NCBI RefSeq assembly: GCF_900110945.1
Contig: NZ_FOFL01000005.1
Coordinates: forward strand, 124,001 to 188,000
Direction of reading: 5' to 3'
DNA: 64,000 nt
DNA from: Devosia sp. YR412
Lineage (GTDB): Bacteria > Pseudomonadota > Alphaproteobacteria > Rhizobiales > Devosiaceae
In this document: one piece after another, positions 62,905 through 64,000 of the stretch
Layout of the letters: each line of letters starts with the position of its first letter
Position numbering within the stretch: the first letter of the stretch is position 1
Notes under the pieces: model-generated
What the model saw: the letters and a program-made list of their open reading frames with translations, nothing else
Told to the model about the DNA's origin: nothing
Databases searched by the model: none
Program-made: the position numbers and the translations under genes

Positions 62905-64000
62905 ATGACCACCAAAAAACCAACAAAACCACGCAACACGTCCGGCCCGCGCCGCGCGACATCGCCGCGCGCCGACACGCTTCCCACCCGCGAACAGCTG
63001 CTCGCAGCCCTCGCCGAGCAGTCCGACATCAAGGGCAAGCGCGACCTGGCAAAAGTCTTCGGCATTCGCGGCGACATGCGGCGCCCCTTCAAGGCCATGC
63101 TGGCCGAGCTGGAAGGCGATGGCGTCATCACCCGCACCCGTAAAGCTCTGCGCCGCACCGCCGCCCTGCCCCATGTCACCGTGCTCGATATCCCGACCGA
63201 TGCCGATCCCGACAACATGCATGCCTATCCGGCGCAGTGGAACGAGGAGGAAGGCGACAAGCCCCGCGTCACGGTGATCGCCGGCCGCGACGCTCGCGTC
63301 GTTCCGGCCCCGGGTGATCGTATCCTTGCCCGCATCGATGCCGGCGAGGACGAGATCCCGAACTACACCGCCAAGCCAATGAAGATCCTCGACAAGCCGC
63401 GCCGCGGCCAGATCGGCATCGTGCGCATGGATGACGATGGCGCCCGCCTGATCCCGGTCGATCGCAAGCAGAAGGAAATGCGCATCCCGCTCGGCGACCT
63501 GCTCGACGCCAGCGACGGCGATCTGGTGGAAGTGGAGGTCAAGCTCTCCGGCCGCCTGATGATCCCGCGCGCCAAGGTGACCAAGGTCATCGGCAATCCG
63601 CTGTCGGAAGGCGCCGTCAGCCTGATCGCCATCCACAGTCTCGAAATCCCCTATCACTTCCCCGCCTCGGTCATTCGCGAGGCCGAGGAAGCCAGGGAAG
63701 CCACGCTGAAGGGCCGCGAGGATTGGCGCGGCCTGCCGCTGATCACCATCGACCCCTTCGACGCCAAGGACCATGACGACGCCGTCTATGCCCAGGCCGA
63801 TGAAGACCCAGCCAATCCGGGCGGCCATGTCGTCTATGTCGCCATCGCCGATGTTGCCGCCTATGTCCGTCCCGGCACGGCGCTGGACCGCGAAGCATAC
63901 CTCCGTGGCAATTCGGTCTATTTCCCCGACCGCGTCGTCCCCATGCTGCCCGAGCGCATTTCCAACGAGCTCTGCTCGCTGAAAGAAGGCGAGCCGCGCG
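62905..64000 (+). CDS. rnr: Ribonuclease R, N-terminal part (cut by window edge)
   Basis: An open frame from ATG 62905 to the right edge (365 residues). It has a Lys/Arg/Pro-rich start, a winged-helix part (KGKRDLAKVFGIRGDMRRPFK), cold-shock domains and the beginning of the RNB catalytic domain with its Asp cluster (ITIDPFDAKDHDDAVYA), followed by VAIADVAAYVRPG and YFPDRVVPMLPE. RNase R is a 3'-5' exoribonuclease that degrades structured RNA. Confidence 0.95.
   Translation, partial: MTTKKPTKPRNTSGPRRATSPRADTLPTREQLLAALAEQSDIKGKRDLAKVFGIRGDMRRPFKAMLAELEGDGVITRTRKALRRTAALPHVTVLDIPTDADPDNMHAYPAQWNEEEGDKPRVTVIAGRDARVVPAPGDRILARIDAGEDEIPNYTAKPMKILDKPRRGQIGIVRMDDDGARLIPVDRKQKEMRIPLGDLLDASDGDLVEVEVKLSGRLMIPRAKVTKVIGNPLSEGAVSLIAIHSLEIPYHFPASVIREAEEAREATLKGREDWRGLPLITIDPFDAKDHDDAVYAQADEDPANPGGHVVYVAIADVAAYVRPGTALDREAYLRGNSVYFPDRVVPMLPERISNELCSLKEGEPR

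Overview
The window is GC-rich chromosomal DNA from an alphaproteobacterium. The gene families, the dense operons with ATGA/GTGA overlaps, the many ABC importers and the dif-like site suggest a Hyphomicrobiales member, most like Devosia or a relative. This placement is inferred from gene content, not from a search.

Layout. (1) 1-12.7 kb: the start of an unrecognised protein, an aldo/keto reductase and, divergently, a GntR regulator followed by one long importer operon: peptide-type binding protein, two creatinase-like M24 proteins, two permeases, an AstE/aspartoacylase-like deacylase, two ATPases and an amidohydrolase. (2) 12.8-14 kb: an LrgA/LrgB pair. (3) 14.1-40.3 kb: a large catabolic island with a polyamine-type importer, a peptide-type importer and many enzymes: serine hydrolase, FAD oxidase, hydantoinase-like protein, isocitrate lyase/PEP mutase-like lyase, double alpha/beta hydrolase, PaaK-like ligase, enoyl-CoA hydratase, amidohydrolase, cysteine amidase, aldehyde and alcohol dehydrogenases, and a metallo-beta-lactamase-fold (MBL) hydrolase. 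Almost every transcription unit start here carries a copy of one 14-bp near-palindrome, AACTGTTGACAGTT, and a FadR/FCD-type GntR regulator is encoded in the middle. I read this as one regulon for uptake and breakdown of an amide- or ureide-containing compound whose identity I cannot fix.

(4) 41.1-47.6 kb: the most striking feature, an integrated ssDNA phage (Microviridae). It has a DNA pilot protein (VP2), major capsid protein (VP1), an unrecognised protein, an M15 peptidase probably used for lysis, a HUH replication protein (VP4), a basic protein and two very small membrane proteins. It carries no integrase gene. It is bounded by 18-bp direct repeats that are the centre and right arm of a dif site, so host XerC/XerD recombination is the likely route of integration. 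The predicted circular genome is 6,494 nt. A small gene on the opposite strand and an intergenic region with hairpins and a phiX-like nick-site motif lie next to the right junction.

(5) 47.7-54.4 kb: a MYG1-family gene, then a small coenzyme F420 cluster: two F420-dependent luciferase-like oxidoreductases, CofE and a three-gene importer of the type proposed to carry F420-0. Both oxidoreductase genes are preceded by the same TTTGACC/GGTCAAA palindrome. No other F420 biosynthesis gene is visible, which suggests salvage. (6) 54.4-64 kb: housekeeping genes on the minus strand (rlpA, dacA, tmk, holB, metG, tatD, an MBL phosphodiesterase), a membrane-type dipeptidase, and on the plus strand the start of RNase R, cut by the window edge. 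No tRNA, rRNA or CRISPR array was seen.
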